A stretch of DNA of 64,000 nucleotides, taken from assembly GCA_945872285.1 (NCBI GenBank), contig CAMBZR010000003.1:1-64000 (forward strand), written 5' to 3'. Positions 34,823-43,639 of the stretch are shown piece after piece. Numbering within the stretch: position 1 is the stretch's first letter; every line of letters begins with the position of its first letter. This stretch comes from Bordetella parapertussis. GTDB taxonomy: Bacteria; Pseudomonadota; Gammaproteobacteria; Burkholderiales; Burkholderiaceae_B. Both the position numbers and the translations under genes were made by a program. Below the pieces are notes generated by a model that did no database searches, was not told where the DNA came from, and was given only the letters and a program-made list of their open reading frames with translations.

Positions 34823-36097
34823 ATGCTGACCCTTCTGCTCTGTGTGTTTGTCGCGCTGTTGATTATTGGCGTGCCAATCGGCTTCGCCATGCTGGGCTCG
34901 GCCATGCTGGTGATCGGCCTAGACGGTATCCCCGTGTCTGTGGTGGCGCAACGTGTAGCTACTAGCGTGCAATCATTTCCTTTATTGGCGGTGCCGCTGT
35001 TCACGTTGGCCGGTGCGCTAATGAACGAGTCCGGCATCAGCGAGAGGTTATTTAACTTTACGCGCGCCTTTGTTGGACACATTCGTGGTGGGTTGGCTCA
35101 AACCGCGATCGTGGGTAATGTGTTCCTTTCTGGAATTTCTGGTTCGTCGGTGGCTGATTGTGCCGCCACCTCGCGGGTGTTCGTGCCACAACTCACCGCA
35201 GCAGGTTATGGGCGTGGCTTTGCCGCGGCGGTGTGTGCGGCTGCGGCGACGCTTGGGCCGATTATTCCACCTTCGATTCTGATGGTGATTTATGCGTGGC
35301 AGGCTAACGTGTCGTTGGGTGATCTGTTTATCGCAGGTTTAATTCCGGGCGTCGTGATGGCCGGTGCGATGATGCTTGTCATTGATTGGACAGCGCGCAA
35401 ACGCGGATTTCCAAAAGATGCGGCCTTTAGTCGCACGCGACTGTATCAAGCTTTTCGTCATGCGCTGTGGGCCTTGGCGATGCCTGTACTGATTCTGGTT
35501 GGTTTTCGTATGGGCGTCTTTACGGCAACTGAGATTGCTGCGGTCGCTTGTGCTTACTCTTTGATTATTGGACTGTTTGTTTATCGCACCTTGACCTTAC
35601 GCATGTTGCCCGCGATCTTGCTTGCCACGGGACGCGAAACGGCTGCAATCTTGGTGATCGCTGCGGGAGCAGCCCCCTTTGGTTGGATCTTGGGTGTTGA
35701 GCAAGCGCCGCAGCAAGTCTCAGCGTTGTTGACGTCAATCACGACTTCGCCCTGGGCCATTTTGCTGATTTTGAACATCGCGCTCTTGATCGCTGGCATG
35801 TTCATGGAGACGCTCGCCATCATGATCATCGTCGTGCCGATTTTGATTCCGCTGTTAACGGCACTTCAAATTGATCTTCTACACTTTGGCATTGTGTTGT
35901 TGGTGAATTTAGTCATTGGGCAAATCACCCCACCTGTGGGAGTGTTAATGTTTGTGGCAAGCTCGGTCTCGCGCACCCATCTCGGCCTGATCGTCAAAGA
36001 AATTGGGCCCTTTGTGTTTGCGTTGATTGGTGCACTCGCAATCTTGACTTACATCCCTGCTATCTCAACGTGGTTACCTCGAGTGCTCAATCACTGA
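34823..36097 (+). CDS. dctM: TRAP transporter large membrane subunit DctM
   Basis: A 424-residue permease with about eleven to twelve membrane helices. IGVPIGFAMLGSA, LPLLAVPLFTLAGALMNESGI-like PLLAVPLFTLAG, the GSSVADCAATSRV segment and GPIIPPS are standard DctM marks. It imports the ligand with sodium. Its last codons (GTGCTCAATCACTGA) are part of a 17-bp direct repeat with the end of the next Bug gene, and the minus strand under its end carries a decayed Bug tail (36091-36135). Confidence 0.94.
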   Translation: MLTLLLCVFVALLIIGVPIGFAMLGSAMLVIGLDGIPVSVVAQRVATSVQSFPLLAVPLFTLAGALMNESGISERLFNFTRAFVGHIRGGLAQTAIVGNVFLSGISGSSVADCAATSRVFVPQLTAAGYGRGFAAAVCAAAATLGPIIPPSILMVIYAWQANVSLGDLFIAGLIPGVVMAGAMMLVIDWTARKRGFPKDAAFSRTRLYQAFRHALWALAMPVLILVGFRMGVFTATEIAAVACAYSLIIGLFVYRTLTLRMLPAILLATGRETAAILVIAAGAAPFGWILGVEQAPQQVSALLTSITTSPWAILLILNIALLIAGMFMETLAIMIIVVPILIPLLTALQIDLLHFGIVLLVNLVIGQITPPVGVLMFVASSVSRTHLGLIVKEIGPFVFALIGALAILTYIPAISTWLPRVLNH

Positions 36098-36167
36098 TTG
36101 AATAGCAGGTGGCCAGCCTTGATTACTCTGTTCCAGCACTTGGTTGCCCAGAGTGCTCAATCACTGA
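36081..36167. repeat. 17-bp direct repeat pair
   Basis: GAGTGCTCAATCACTGA occurs at 36081-36097, forming the dctM C-terminus and stop, and again exactly at 36151-36167 across the stop of the convergent Bug gene, 70 bases away. The sequence between is a diverged copy of the Bug 3' end, so the exact repeat is the best-conserved part of a larger imperfect duplication. Confidence 0.9.
36091..36135 (-). pseudogene. Decayed duplicate of a Bug 3' end
   Basis: On the minus strand this stretch reads WNRVIKAGHLLFNQ and a stop, against WNKVIKGGNLVLAQ and a stop at the end of the intact Bug gene at 36161. By hand count 30 of 42 coding bases match, followed by 13 identical bases. No further upstream similarity is visible, so only about 15 codons survive. 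It overlaps the dctM stop by 7 bases. Confidence 0.75.
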
Positions 36168-37168
36168 GCTAAGACCAAGTTACCACCCTTGATGACCTTG
36201 TTCCACTTTTCAATTTCAACCGGTATACGGGCCTGAGCAGACGCGGTACTGCCGCCAATGACCGTCATACCGATTGCACCCAGTTTTTCGATAACATCGG
36301 GCCGTTTGAGAACGATGTTGACTTCGAGGTTGAGCCTTGCAACGATGTCAGTGGGCGTGTTCGTTGGGGCAAATAAGGTGTAGTTGGTTGCTGCTTCATA
36401 GCCCGCCAAGCCCGCTTCGATAAAGGTTGGTACGTCTGGCAACGTGCTCGTGCGCGTAGCGCTTCCCACTGCTAAGGCGCGTGTCTTTCCGGCGCGAATA
36501 TTAGTCAAGTGTGCGGGAAGGCTATCGAGTGACATCGCCACGCGACCAGACAGTAAATCAGGCATAAATTGCGTCGTGCCACGATACGGAACATGCACAA
36601 CATCTATGCCAGACATTTGTTTAAATAATTCCATATTCAAATGAACTTGACCGCCTACGCCCGACGACGCATAGCTTAGTGCACCCGGTTTTGCTTTGAC
36701 CAAGGCGATCAACTCTTTTAAATCTTTTGCTGGGACGTCGACGTTAACAACAAGTCCGACGAGGCCAAAGCCAAGTTGCACAACGGGTAGCAAATCACGT
36801 TGCATCTCAAAGCTCAGTGCAGGGTGCGCATGAGGTGCAATCGCGTAGTCAAGGATGCTGCCGACCATCAGCGTATAGCCATCGGGTGCACTGCGGGCGA
36901 GTTGTGCCGCGCCAATCGTAGCGCCCGCGCCTGGCCGATTTTCAACTGTGATGGTGCTGTTTAACGCGGGTGCTAGTCGCTCGGCAATGATGCGCGCGAC
37001 GGTATCGACACCACCTCCGGCAGGGTAGGGTGAAATAATGGTGATTGGTTTGCTTGGCCAGGCTTGCGCATAAGCGAGGCTCGTAAACAGTGAGAGCGCT
37101 GCGTAAGTGACAAAACGCAAGACTTTTGCAAGATATGCTGGGACAGGGTAGAGGAGGCGCGTGAACAT
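36161..37168 (-). CDS. Bug/TctC-family periplasmic solute receptor
   Basis: A 335-residue receptor. ATG at 37168 is preferred because AAAGG stands 7 bases upstream; an ATG at 37195 has none. The signal is long, ending TSLAYA-Q near residue 35. Loops read YPAGGGVDTVAR, ENRPGAGATIG and SSGVGGQVHLNME, with PYRGTTQFMPD. It is the last gene of the 41.8-36.2 kb minus-strand run, 35 bases after a D-2-hydroxyacid dehydrogenase. A decayed copy of its 3' end lies just beyond its stop. Confidence 0.93.
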   Translation of the reverse strand: MFTRLLYPVPAYLAKVLRFVTYAALSLFTSLAYAQAWPSKPITIISPYPAGGGVDTVARIIAERLAPALNSTITVENRPGAGATIGAAQLARSAPDGYTLMVGSILDYAIAPHAHPALSFEMQRDLLPVVQLGFGLVGLVVNVDVPAKDLKELIALVKAKPGALSYASSGVGGQVHLNMELFKQMSGIDVVHVPYRGTTQFMPDLLSGRVAMSLDSLPAHLTNIRAGKTRALAVGSATRTSTLPDVPTFIEAGLAGYEAATNYTLFAPTNTPTDIVARLNLEVNIVLKRPDVIEKLGAIGMTVIGGSTASAQARIPVEIEKWNKVIKGGNLVLAQ

Positions 37169-37203
37169 GTTGAAACCTTTAAGTTGGGTATGCATGACAG
37201 GAT

Positions 37204-38190
37204 TCAGTTTGAAACAGAGACAACAGAAGAGGGCGTTAGGCCCTTCGAAAAAGCGACTTGGCAGTTGAGCCCTTCGCGCGCGATATGATCAAAGCACTCA
37301 TCGGTCCAACAAAGTGAGTGTGGAGTCAACAGAACCTGTCGCATCTTGAGCAAGGGGTTGTCAGTTTGAATCGGCTCTTGCTCAAAGACATCAAGCCCCG
37401 CGCCGGCAATGACTCCTTGATTTAGCGCGTCAATTAAAGCGAGTTCATCTACGATTGGGCCGCGCGCCATATTGATGAGAAACGCGGACGATTTCATTTT
37501 TGAAAGGCGTTCGCGATTGATGATGTGACGTGTTTTTTCGTTCAGGACTAGGGTCGTCACTAAAAAATCACTTTGCGCTAAAAGAGTGTCTAGATCAACC
37601 AGAGCCGCCCCGCAAGCAGATATTGCATCAGCTTGAGCAAAGGGATCACAGGCCAGCATCTGCCAGCCAAAGGGGCGGGCCAGTGCAAGGAGTTCTAAGC
37701 CGATTCCCCCTGCACCCAGCACGCCTAAGGTACGAGTGGTGAGGCCAAGACCCATGTGATTGGTACGAGTGTTCCACTCGCCCTTGCGGATCAGATTATC
37801 TTTTGCAAACAAACGCCCCGCCAGCGCAAAAATCATTGTGAGAGACGCAACGGCAACCGGGCGACGAACGGCGATCGGCGTATTGGTGGTGAGGATACCT
37901 TTCGCGGCCAAGGCGGCGACATCAACCGAGTCGTAGCCCACGCCATGGCGCGAAACTAAGCGCACGCGACAGTCTGAGCGAGCAATCGACCTGGCGGTGA
38001 CCGCAGGGCTGTTAACGTGTAAGCCGTCATAGCGTGCCATGATGTCAGGCGTAATTTCGGTGACTGTTTCATCAATGAATTCCCAAGCGATATGTTGTTC
38101 TTGCTTCAAGAGTTCGAGCGGGCCTAAGCCAAAGCTTGGCGAACCGTCACTGGTAAGCAGATCTCGTGTGATCCCAAGGCGAAAAGTCAT
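37204..38190 (-). CDS. D-2-hydroxyacid dehydrogenase
   Basis: A 328-residue NAD(P)-dependent oxidoreductase of the phosphoglycerate/glyoxylate reductase group. GAGGIG (about 156-161) is the dinucleotide motif; the catalytic Arg is in MARGPIVDE, Glu in FEQEPIQ and His in TPHSLCW. VRLVSRHGVGYDSVD binds the substrate carboxylate. It starts 2 bases after the HpcH-type aldolase stop, so it probably reduces the 2-oxo acid or aldehyde acid released by that aldolase, or oxidises a hydroxy acid feeding it. Confidence 0.93.
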   Translation of the reverse strand: MTFRLGITRDLLTSDGSPSFGLGPLELLKQEQHIAWEFIDETVTEITPDIMARYDGLHVNSPAVTARSIARSDCRVRLVSRHGVGYDSVDVAALAAKGILTTNTPIAVRRPVAVASLTMIFALAGRLFAKDNLIRKGEWNTRTNHMGLGLTTRTLGVLGAGGIGLELLALARPFGWQMLACDPFAQADAISACGAALVDLDTLLAQSDFLVTTLVLNEKTRHIINRERLSKMKSSAFLINMARGPIVDELALIDALNQGVIAGAGLDVFEQEPIQTDNPLLKMRQVLLTPHSLCWTDECFDHIAREGLNCQVAFSKGLTPSSVVSVSN

Positions 38191-38192
38191 GT

Positions 38193-38969
38193 TCAGGCTC
38201 CGGTTTTCATGTCGTCAATTAACGTGCTCATAGCCTGTTGCAACAGGCCCGAGTCTGTGCCTGCGGCCAGCATCGTGTAGCCCATTGCTTTGGCACGTGC
38301 GATCCATGCCGGGTCCGTTGCCATAAAGCCCGCGATTTTTCCGTATTGTCGGGCGACCTTTGCCACGCGTGCCATGGCCTTTAGAAATACAGGATTTTCG
38401 AACTGAGCGGGAATCCCCATAAAGTTTGTGAGGTCGAAATGCCCTAACCAAAGAATATCGATCCCATCAACGGCAGCGATCTCTTCGATATTGGCAAGAC
38501 CACGCTCAGTTTCGATTTGCGCCATGATCAGGGTGCGTGCATGGTATGCCTGTACTTTTTCGGTGACAGCGCCGCCTTGGTAGTCACATTGTGCAAAGCC
38601 AAAGGCAGCCCCTCGACGACCAAGGGGGGGGTAACGGCAGGCTTGGACAATGCTCAAGGCGTGCTCGCGCGATTCAACCATGGGAATCATGACGCCGTGC
38701 GCGCCTAAGTCGAGGGCTCGGGCCAGCCAAGTGTATTCTCCGCGCGGCACGCGCACCATCGGCGTGATGGCAAGGCCGCGACACGATGCAAAGAGCCACT
38801 TTAACGTTTCAAAACTTAAGCCAGTATGCTCCATGTCGTAAAGCACAAACTCTGCGCCGGCATTCACCAAAATACTTGAGACACCGGGTGAAAAAAATTC
38901 AAAGACCATTGCTCCCGGCACTGTTTGGCCGGACATGATCTTGTTTTTCAACGGTTCTTGTTGATTCAT
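38193..38969 (-). CDS. HpcH/HpaI-family class II aldolase
   Basis: A 258-residue pyruvate-type aldolase. ATG 38969 follows CAGGAG; an in-frame start at 39047 adds 26 residues with no family match. Active-site features are His in YDMEHTGLSF, CRYPPLGRRG, Glu in QIETERGL and Asp in LGHFDLTNFMG. The family usually has IGPxDL here, so the LGHFD variant may alter substrate choice relative to the aldolase at 30979. It is coupled to the D-2-hydroxyacid dehydrogenase. Confidence 0.92.
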   Translation of the reverse strand: MNQQEPLKNKIMSGQTVPGAMVFEFFSPGVSSILVNAGAEFVLYDMEHTGLSFETLKWLFASCRGLAITPMVRVPRGEYTWLARALDLGAHGVMIPMVESREHALSIVQACRYPPLGRRGAAFGFAQCDYQGGAVTEKVQAYHARTLIMAQIETERGLANIEEIAAVDGIDILWLGHFDLTNFMGIPAQFENPVFLKAMARVAKVARQYGKIAGFMATDPAWIARAKAMGYTMLAAGTDSGLLQQAMSTLIDDMKTGA

Positions 38970-39033
38970 GGTTGCTCCTGCACTCAAAAAATATGTGGAT
39001 GTGACGTTTGTAGGGATGACGTTATCTTTATTG

Positions 39034-39525
39034 CTAAAACACGGCAAGCGCTAAGGCGCTTGAAAAGAAAGCGCCTAGCTCTTCACTGGTCTGTAACGAG
39101 TGTTGGTCAAGGGTCTTGGTTTGAAGAATCTGTTCTTTGGTTTGTGCTCGGGTCAAGACCACCTTCGACTCGGCGACCTTTTTTAAGCGCCAGCCAGTTG
39201 CAATTTTTTCGAGTTGTCTTAGGGCACCTTGCCCATCGCTGCCAGCACAGATTAACGCAGCGTAAGGGCGCCCATTGAGCTCATCGAGTACTTGATAAAA
39301 GGTGCGATCAAAAAAGTCTTTCATGACTCCACTGAGCGATCCTAGCATCTCAGGCGCAATAAAGACATAGCCGCTTGCTGTCCGCAGATGCTCGGGCTGC
39401 ACATGTTGCGCTTGCAGCAGGATCACTTCGATCTCTGGCTCTGTTCGCGCGCCTTGGGCGACTGCTTGAGCGATTTGCTCAGAGCCTCCGGTGACGGAAT
39501 GAAAGATGACGAGAAGTTGTTTCAT
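39034..39525 (-). CDS. Flavodoxin-like FMN protein
   Basis: A 163-residue flavodoxin-fold protein. The FMN phosphate loop HSVTGGSEQIA follows the first strand (about 9-19), PEMLGSLSGVMKDFFDR is the NAD(P)H-dependent FMN reductase / WrbA-type segment, and CAGSDGQGALRQLE lies near 94. It probably transfers electrons or reduces flavin or quinone in the cytoplasm. It lies between an MFS transporter (24 bases upstream) and an aldolase (64 bases downstream), an unusual partner for both. Confidence 0.85.
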   Translation of the reverse strand: MKQLLVIFHSVTGGSEQIAQAVAQGARTEPEIEVILLQAQHVQPEHLRTASGYVFIAPEMLGSLSGVMKDFFDRTFYQVLDELNGRPYAALICAGSDGQGALRQLEKIATGWRLKKVAESKVVLTRAQTKEQILQTKTLDQHSLQTSEELGAFFSSALALAVF

Positions 39526-39549
39526 CTTTTAGCAGCGGGATCTGGTTGT

Positions 39550-40851
39550 TTAGGGCGAAGGCGCAGCGCGAAACCACAAGCCGCGTTTGAAGCAACTGAG
39601 CGTAAAGAAACCGACTGATACGCTCGCGACAACATAATGTAGCTGTTGGTAGCCCGCTAAAAAAGCAGCCTCAGGAGTTTGCCCTGCAGCAAGCGCACTG
39701 GCTTCACCGCGATCCACCAGCCAGAGCCAACAGACTGCACCTGTGACGATCCCTAACATTCGGGTTAACACAGCAAGACTGCCTGCGACTCCGCGCGACT
39801 GAGGGGGTAGGTCAGCCATCATCCAATCAGAATAAACGACTTGAAAAAGTCCGATGCCCACGCCCTGCAGGGCGATGCTCACAACCATGAGCAAGACTGA
39901 AACCGTGGTGGACCACAGGCAGATTGCAACGAAGCCCAAGCAACAAAAGCAGGCTGCGATGAAGCCGCTTTGGTTCAGTCCGAAGCGTCGCACTAGCGCG
40001 GGAGTCACCGCCGCACCGACCAAGCCACCGAGTGCCCACGCGACTAATAAGGCGCCACTCTGCGCAGATCCCCAATGTAGGACGCGGATGAGGTAGTAGG
40101 GCAAAATAAGTGGGATTGAAAAACTGCATAATTGGACGATGACGCATGAAACGTTGACCCAACGAAAATTTGAATTGCTACGCAAAGTGTCCAACAACAG
40201 GCGGGTCGTTGACTGCGTGGCTTTGGACTTTGCAGAGCCTTGAGCAACGGCGCTCGTACGCTGCAGAGCAGGGTGATGAATCGCTAAGCAAGCCAGCGCC
40301 ACTAAAACAATCGGTACACGTATCCAATAGACTCCGGTCCAACCCATCCATTCAATACTAAAACCACCTATGATCGGGGCAGCGACAGTGGCCAAGGCTG
40401 CCATGCTGCCATAGACTGATAAAGCGTGAGTACGCTCATGTTCTGCAAAAAGAAAGGTAACCAACGCGGGGCCGCATGACAAAATTAGGGCGGCAGAAAT
40501 CCCTTGCAGCACGCGCGCCGCTAACAGCCAACTATAAAAAGGTGAAACGGCGCATAACGCAAAAGCAATCGCACCCAATACTAAGCCAAACCTAAAGACA
40601 CGCAAGTGACCGATACGGTCGCCTAGCGCACCAAACCAGAGCACCAAGCTGCCGTAAGTCAGCACATAAAACAAAGCCACCCAACGAATGGTTTGGGTTT
40701 GAATTTGGAACGCCGCGGAGATCGCCGGAAAGGCAATATTGACGGCAAAATCAAGCGGACCGACCGAGGCGCCCAAACCGATGGCAAATAACGCCAAAAG
40801 ATTCAAAAACGTTGACGCTTTTATTGCCGGTGGGTCTGTCAGAGTTGACAC
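39550..40851 (-). CDS. MFS transporter
   Basis: A 433-residue major-facilitator permease with about twelve membrane helices. Motif A reads GALGDRIGHLRVFR between helices 2 and 3, and the APIIGGF segment near 150-160 resembles the antiporter motif C of drug/proton exporters. Its stop is 24 bases before the flavodoxin-like start, and its own start follows 9 bases after a Bug gene, so it belongs to the minus-strand run. Import or export of the same acid is possible. Confidence 0.9.
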   Translation of the reverse strand: MSTLTDPPAIKASTFLNLLALFAIGLGASVGPLDFAVNIAFPAISAAFQIQTQTIRWVALFYVLTYGSLVLWFGALGDRIGHLRVFRFGLVLGAIAFALCAVSPFYSWLLAARVLQGISAALILSCGPALVTFLFAEHERTHALSVYGSMAALATVAAPIIGGFSIEWMGWTGVYWIRVPIVLVALACLAIHHPALQRTSAVAQGSAKSKATQSTTRLLLDTLRSNSNFRWVNVSCVIVQLCSFSIPLILPYYLIRVLHWGSAQSGALLVAWALGGLVGAAVTPALVRRFGLNQSGFIAACFCCLGFVAICLWSTTVSVLLMVVSIALQGVGIGLFQVVYSDWMMADLPPQSRGVAGSLAVLTRMLGIVTGAVCWLWLVDRGEASALAAGQTPEAAFLAGYQQLHYVVASVSVGFFTLSCFKRGLWFRAAPSP

Positions 40852-40860
40852 GCTAACTGT

Positions 40861-41829
40861 TTACTCGACCTTAGCACCGGAGGCTTGAACGACTTTAGCC
40901 CACTTTTCGGTTTCGGCAGCAATGACCTTGCCAAACGCTGCGGGTGTGCCAGCAATGGGGACTCCACCCAATTCAGCCAGACGTTTTCGTATGGCGGGGT
41001 CAGCCAAGGCCTTATTGACCTCTGCGTTCATTTTTGCAATGACCTCAGCGGGTGTGTTTTTGGGCATGCCCACTCCAAACCAGGCTGTTGCTTCATAGCC
41101 TTTGACTGTTGCGCCAACGGTGGGAAGGTCGGGTGCAGAAGGCTCGACGCCTTCAGAGGTGACCGCTAGAGCTCGAATTCGACCGCCTTTGATGTATGGC
41201 ACCGAGGAGGGTAAATTGTCGAAAAAGACTTGTACTTGTCCTGCGGTCAGGTCGATCAGGGCAGGTCCCGAGCCCTTGTACGGAACATGAAGCATGTTGC
41301 AACCGGTCATTGACTTAAAGAGTTCGCCCGACAAGTGCGTTGAAGTGCCGCTGCCGGATGAGGCCATATTGACTTTGCCTGGGTTGGCTTTGCAATACTC
41401 AATAAATTCAGCAACGGTTTTGACTGGCAAATTGTTTGTCGCGACCATTACGTTTGGCGTACGCACCAGTCCCGCAACCGGTGCGATATCGCGGATAAAG
41501 TTATACGAAAGATTTTTATACAGTGAGGCGTTGATGCCGTTAGCTGGATTGACCAACAACATCGTGTAACCGTCGGCAGGCGAGTTGATCACAAGTTCCG
41601 TGCCGATGTTATTGCCCGCGCCTGGCTTGTTTTCGACAACGACGGGGTGGCCTAGCGTTTCAGACAGCCGCTGCGCCATAATGCGAGCCAGTACATCCGT
41701 AGTACCTGCAGGCGGATAGGGAACAATCCATCTAACCGCTCGGGTCGGGTAGTCAGAAGCCCAGGCGCTTTGCGAGCCTGCAGCGAAAGATAAGATGGCG
41801 AAAGTTAAAAGGCGCAGTGCGTTGCTCAT
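40861..41829 (-). CDS. Bug/TctC-family periplasmic solute receptor
   Basis: A 322-residue receptor with signal MSNALRLLTFAILSFAAGSQ ending SAWA-S. The first loop reads YPPAGTTDVLAR, with alanine in place of the first glycine of GG-x-x-D, a change shared only with the 53720 receptor in this window. Second loop SSGSGTSTHLSGE and hinge PYKGSGPALID are normal. It is the first gene of the six-gene minus-strand run and lies 9 bases before the MFS gene. Confidence 0.93.
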   Translation of the reverse strand: MSNALRLLTFAILSFAAGSQSAWASDYPTRAVRWIVPYPPAGTTDVLARIMAQRLSETLGHPVVVENKPGAGNNIGTELVINSPADGYTMLLVNPANGINASLYKNLSYNFIRDIAPVAGLVRTPNVMVATNNLPVKTVAEFIEYCKANPGKVNMASSGSGTSTHLSGELFKSMTGCNMLHVPYKGSGPALIDLTAGQVQVFFDNLPSSVPYIKGGRIRALAVTSEGVEPSAPDLPTVGATVKGYEATAWFGVGMPKNTPAEVIAKMNAEVNKALADPAIRKRLAELGGVPIAGTPAAFGKVIAAETEKWAKVVQASGAKVE

Positions 41830-42000
41830 TTTTTTTCCAATGATTAAGTCAACCGAATATATCCCGTTTGCTGCAAGATGGGTACGATTTTGGGCATTTT
41901 TTATATTGTTCTTCTGGTTCTTCTTCCGGTTCTTTAGGGTCTAGGGGTTTGCGCTAGGTCCTTAGTCTTCAAGCCCATGCTTGTCGTCAAAAAAATGACA

Positions 42001-42033
42001 ATAATTTGACGATGCCCCCTATAATTTGGCGAT
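42001..42033 (+). promoter_or_regulatory. Direct repeat upstream of the ABC importer operon
   Basis: ATAATTTGACGAT (42001-42013) and ATAATTTGGCGAT (42021-42033) differ at one base and are spaced 20 bases, two helical turns, just ahead of the receptor's ribosome-binding site. The spacing suits two regulator-binding half-sites or tandem -10-like elements. No regulator gene is nearby. Confidence 0.45.
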
Positions 42034-42055
42034 TATTCATTGAGGGGTGTTTGAC

Positions 42056-43639
42056 ATGCGATTTCTAAAACGTGCGTCTCGTGCATTGATTGCGGTCTTG
42101 TGTTCCGGTAGCGCCCTGTTTGCCAGCGCAAACGAACTGACGATCGGTTTGTCAGCCCCCATCACGTCTCTCGACCCGCATTATCATAATCTGACGCCTA
42201 ATAACTCGTTATCGCTGAATGTGTTTGAAGATCTGCTCTCAACGGATCAGTTTCAAAATATTAAGCCTGGTCTGGCCGAAAGCTGGCGTAATCTTGACCC
42301 CTTAACCTATGAGTTTAAGCTTCGAAAAGGAGTGAAATGGCATGACGGATCGCCCTTTGTGGCTGCCGATGTCTTAGCCACACTGAAGCGCGTTCCCAAT
42401 GTGCCGAACAGCCCAGCCTCGTTCGCGGTGTTTGTGCGGTCAATTGTTGAGGCGACCGCACCCGACGAGCACACACTTATCTTGAAAACCGCCGTGCCGA
42501 ATCCAGGCTTGGCAAGCGACATGACTTCGGTGCGCATTTTGCCGAAGGCTGTTGCAGAGTCAGCCACGACAGAGGATTTCAACAGTGGTAAGGCAATGAT
42601 TGGTACGGGGCCTTTTAAATTTTCTGAATACAAACCTGGTGATCGAGTCGTTTTGGTACGCAACGATCAGTACTGGGGTGAAAAGCCCGACTGGACGCGC
42701 GTGCAGATGCGCATGGTGGCGAATAATGCCACCCGAGTCGCGGCCTTGCTTGCGGGCGATCTGCAGATGATCGAAAACGTGCCAACCTCAGACGTTAAAC
42801 GTCTCATGGGCGACAAAAATTTAGCGGTGGCGCAAGTGGTGTCGAACCGCATGATTTATCTGCATATGGATTCAAATCGTACGCAAAACTCGCCCTTTGT
42901 GCGCACCGCCGATGGCAAGCCGATGGATAACGCCAATCCCTTGACCGATCCTCGCGTTCGACGCGCCATTTCTATGGCAATTAATCGTGATGCAATCGTT
43001 GAACGCATCATGGAAACGGTAGCGGTTCCCGCAGGTCAGTTATTAGCAGAGCAGTTTTTTGGCACTAGTAAGAATCTGCCCGTCGATAAATATGATCCTG
43101 AGGGTGCGAAAAAGTTATTGGCCCAAGCCGGTTATCCGAATGGTTTTCAGTTGACCTTGCATTCTCCAAATAATCGCTACATCAATGACGAAAAGATTGC
43201 TCAGGCCATTGCCCAATTTTTGACGCGAGTCGGGATCGTGACTAAGCTCGAGACGATGCCCTCGAATATTTTCTTTACGAGAGGCTCAAAACTCGAATTT
43301 TCAATTTTGTTGGCGGGTTGGGGCGCCTCGAGCGGCGACACGAGCTCGCCGTTGCGGTCTTTGTTGGGCACGTTTGATGCGAAGACTGGTTTTGGAGCCG
43401 CCAACCGTGGACGCTTCTCGAACGCCGAACTTGACGTCATGATTGCCGCAGCGGCTGTTGAGATCGACGACGAAAAGCGTCGGGCAAAACTTGCGCAAGC
43501 AAGCGAAAAAGCGATTGAGCTGATGGGGCTGGTACCTTTGCACTACGAGGTTTCAGTCTGGGCAACCAAGGCGAATGTGACGTATGTGGCTCGCGCCGAC
43601 CAGTACACCCTGGCTCAAGAAGCGAAACTTAAAAAATAA
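42056..43639 (+). CDS. ABC transporter substrate-binding protein, peptide type
   Basis: A 527-residue SBP_bac_5 receptor with a signal peptide ending LFASA-N. ATG 42056 follows GAGGGG by 8 bases; GTG at 42047 is less suitable. ITSLDPHYHNLTPN at the mature start, GLAESWRNLDPLTYEFKLR and KWHDGSPFVAADVL are standard. Ligands in this family are peptides, nickel complexes, opines or acylated amino acids. Its stop overlaps the permease start by one base. Two near-identical 13-base elements (ATAATTTGACGAT at 42001, ATAATTTGGCGAT at 42021) lie upstream. Confidence 0.94.
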   Translation: MRFLKRASRALIAVLCSGSALFASANELTIGLSAPITSLDPHYHNLTPNNSLSLNVFEDLLSTDQFQNIKPGLAESWRNLDPLTYEFKLRKGVKWHDGSPFVAADVLATLKRVPNVPNSPASFAVFVRSIVEATAPDEHTLILKTAVPNPGLASDMTSVRILPKAVAESATTEDFNSGKAMIGTGPFKFSEYKPGDRVVLVRNDQYWGEKPDWTRVQMRMVANNATRVAALLAGDLQMIENVPTSDVKRLMGDKNLAVAQVVSNRMIYLHMDSNRTQNSPFVRTADGKPMDNANPLTDPRVRRAISMAINRDAIVERIMETVAVPAGQLLAEQFFGTSKNLPVDKYDPEGAKKLLAQAGYPNGFQLTLHSPNNRYINDEKIAQAIAQFLTRVGIVTKLETMPSNIFFTRGSKLEFSILLAGWGASSGDTSSPLRSLLGTFDAKTGFGAANRGRFSNAELDVMIAAAAVEIDDEKRRAKLAQASEKAIELMGLVPLHYEVSVWATKANVTYVARADQYTLAQEAKLKK

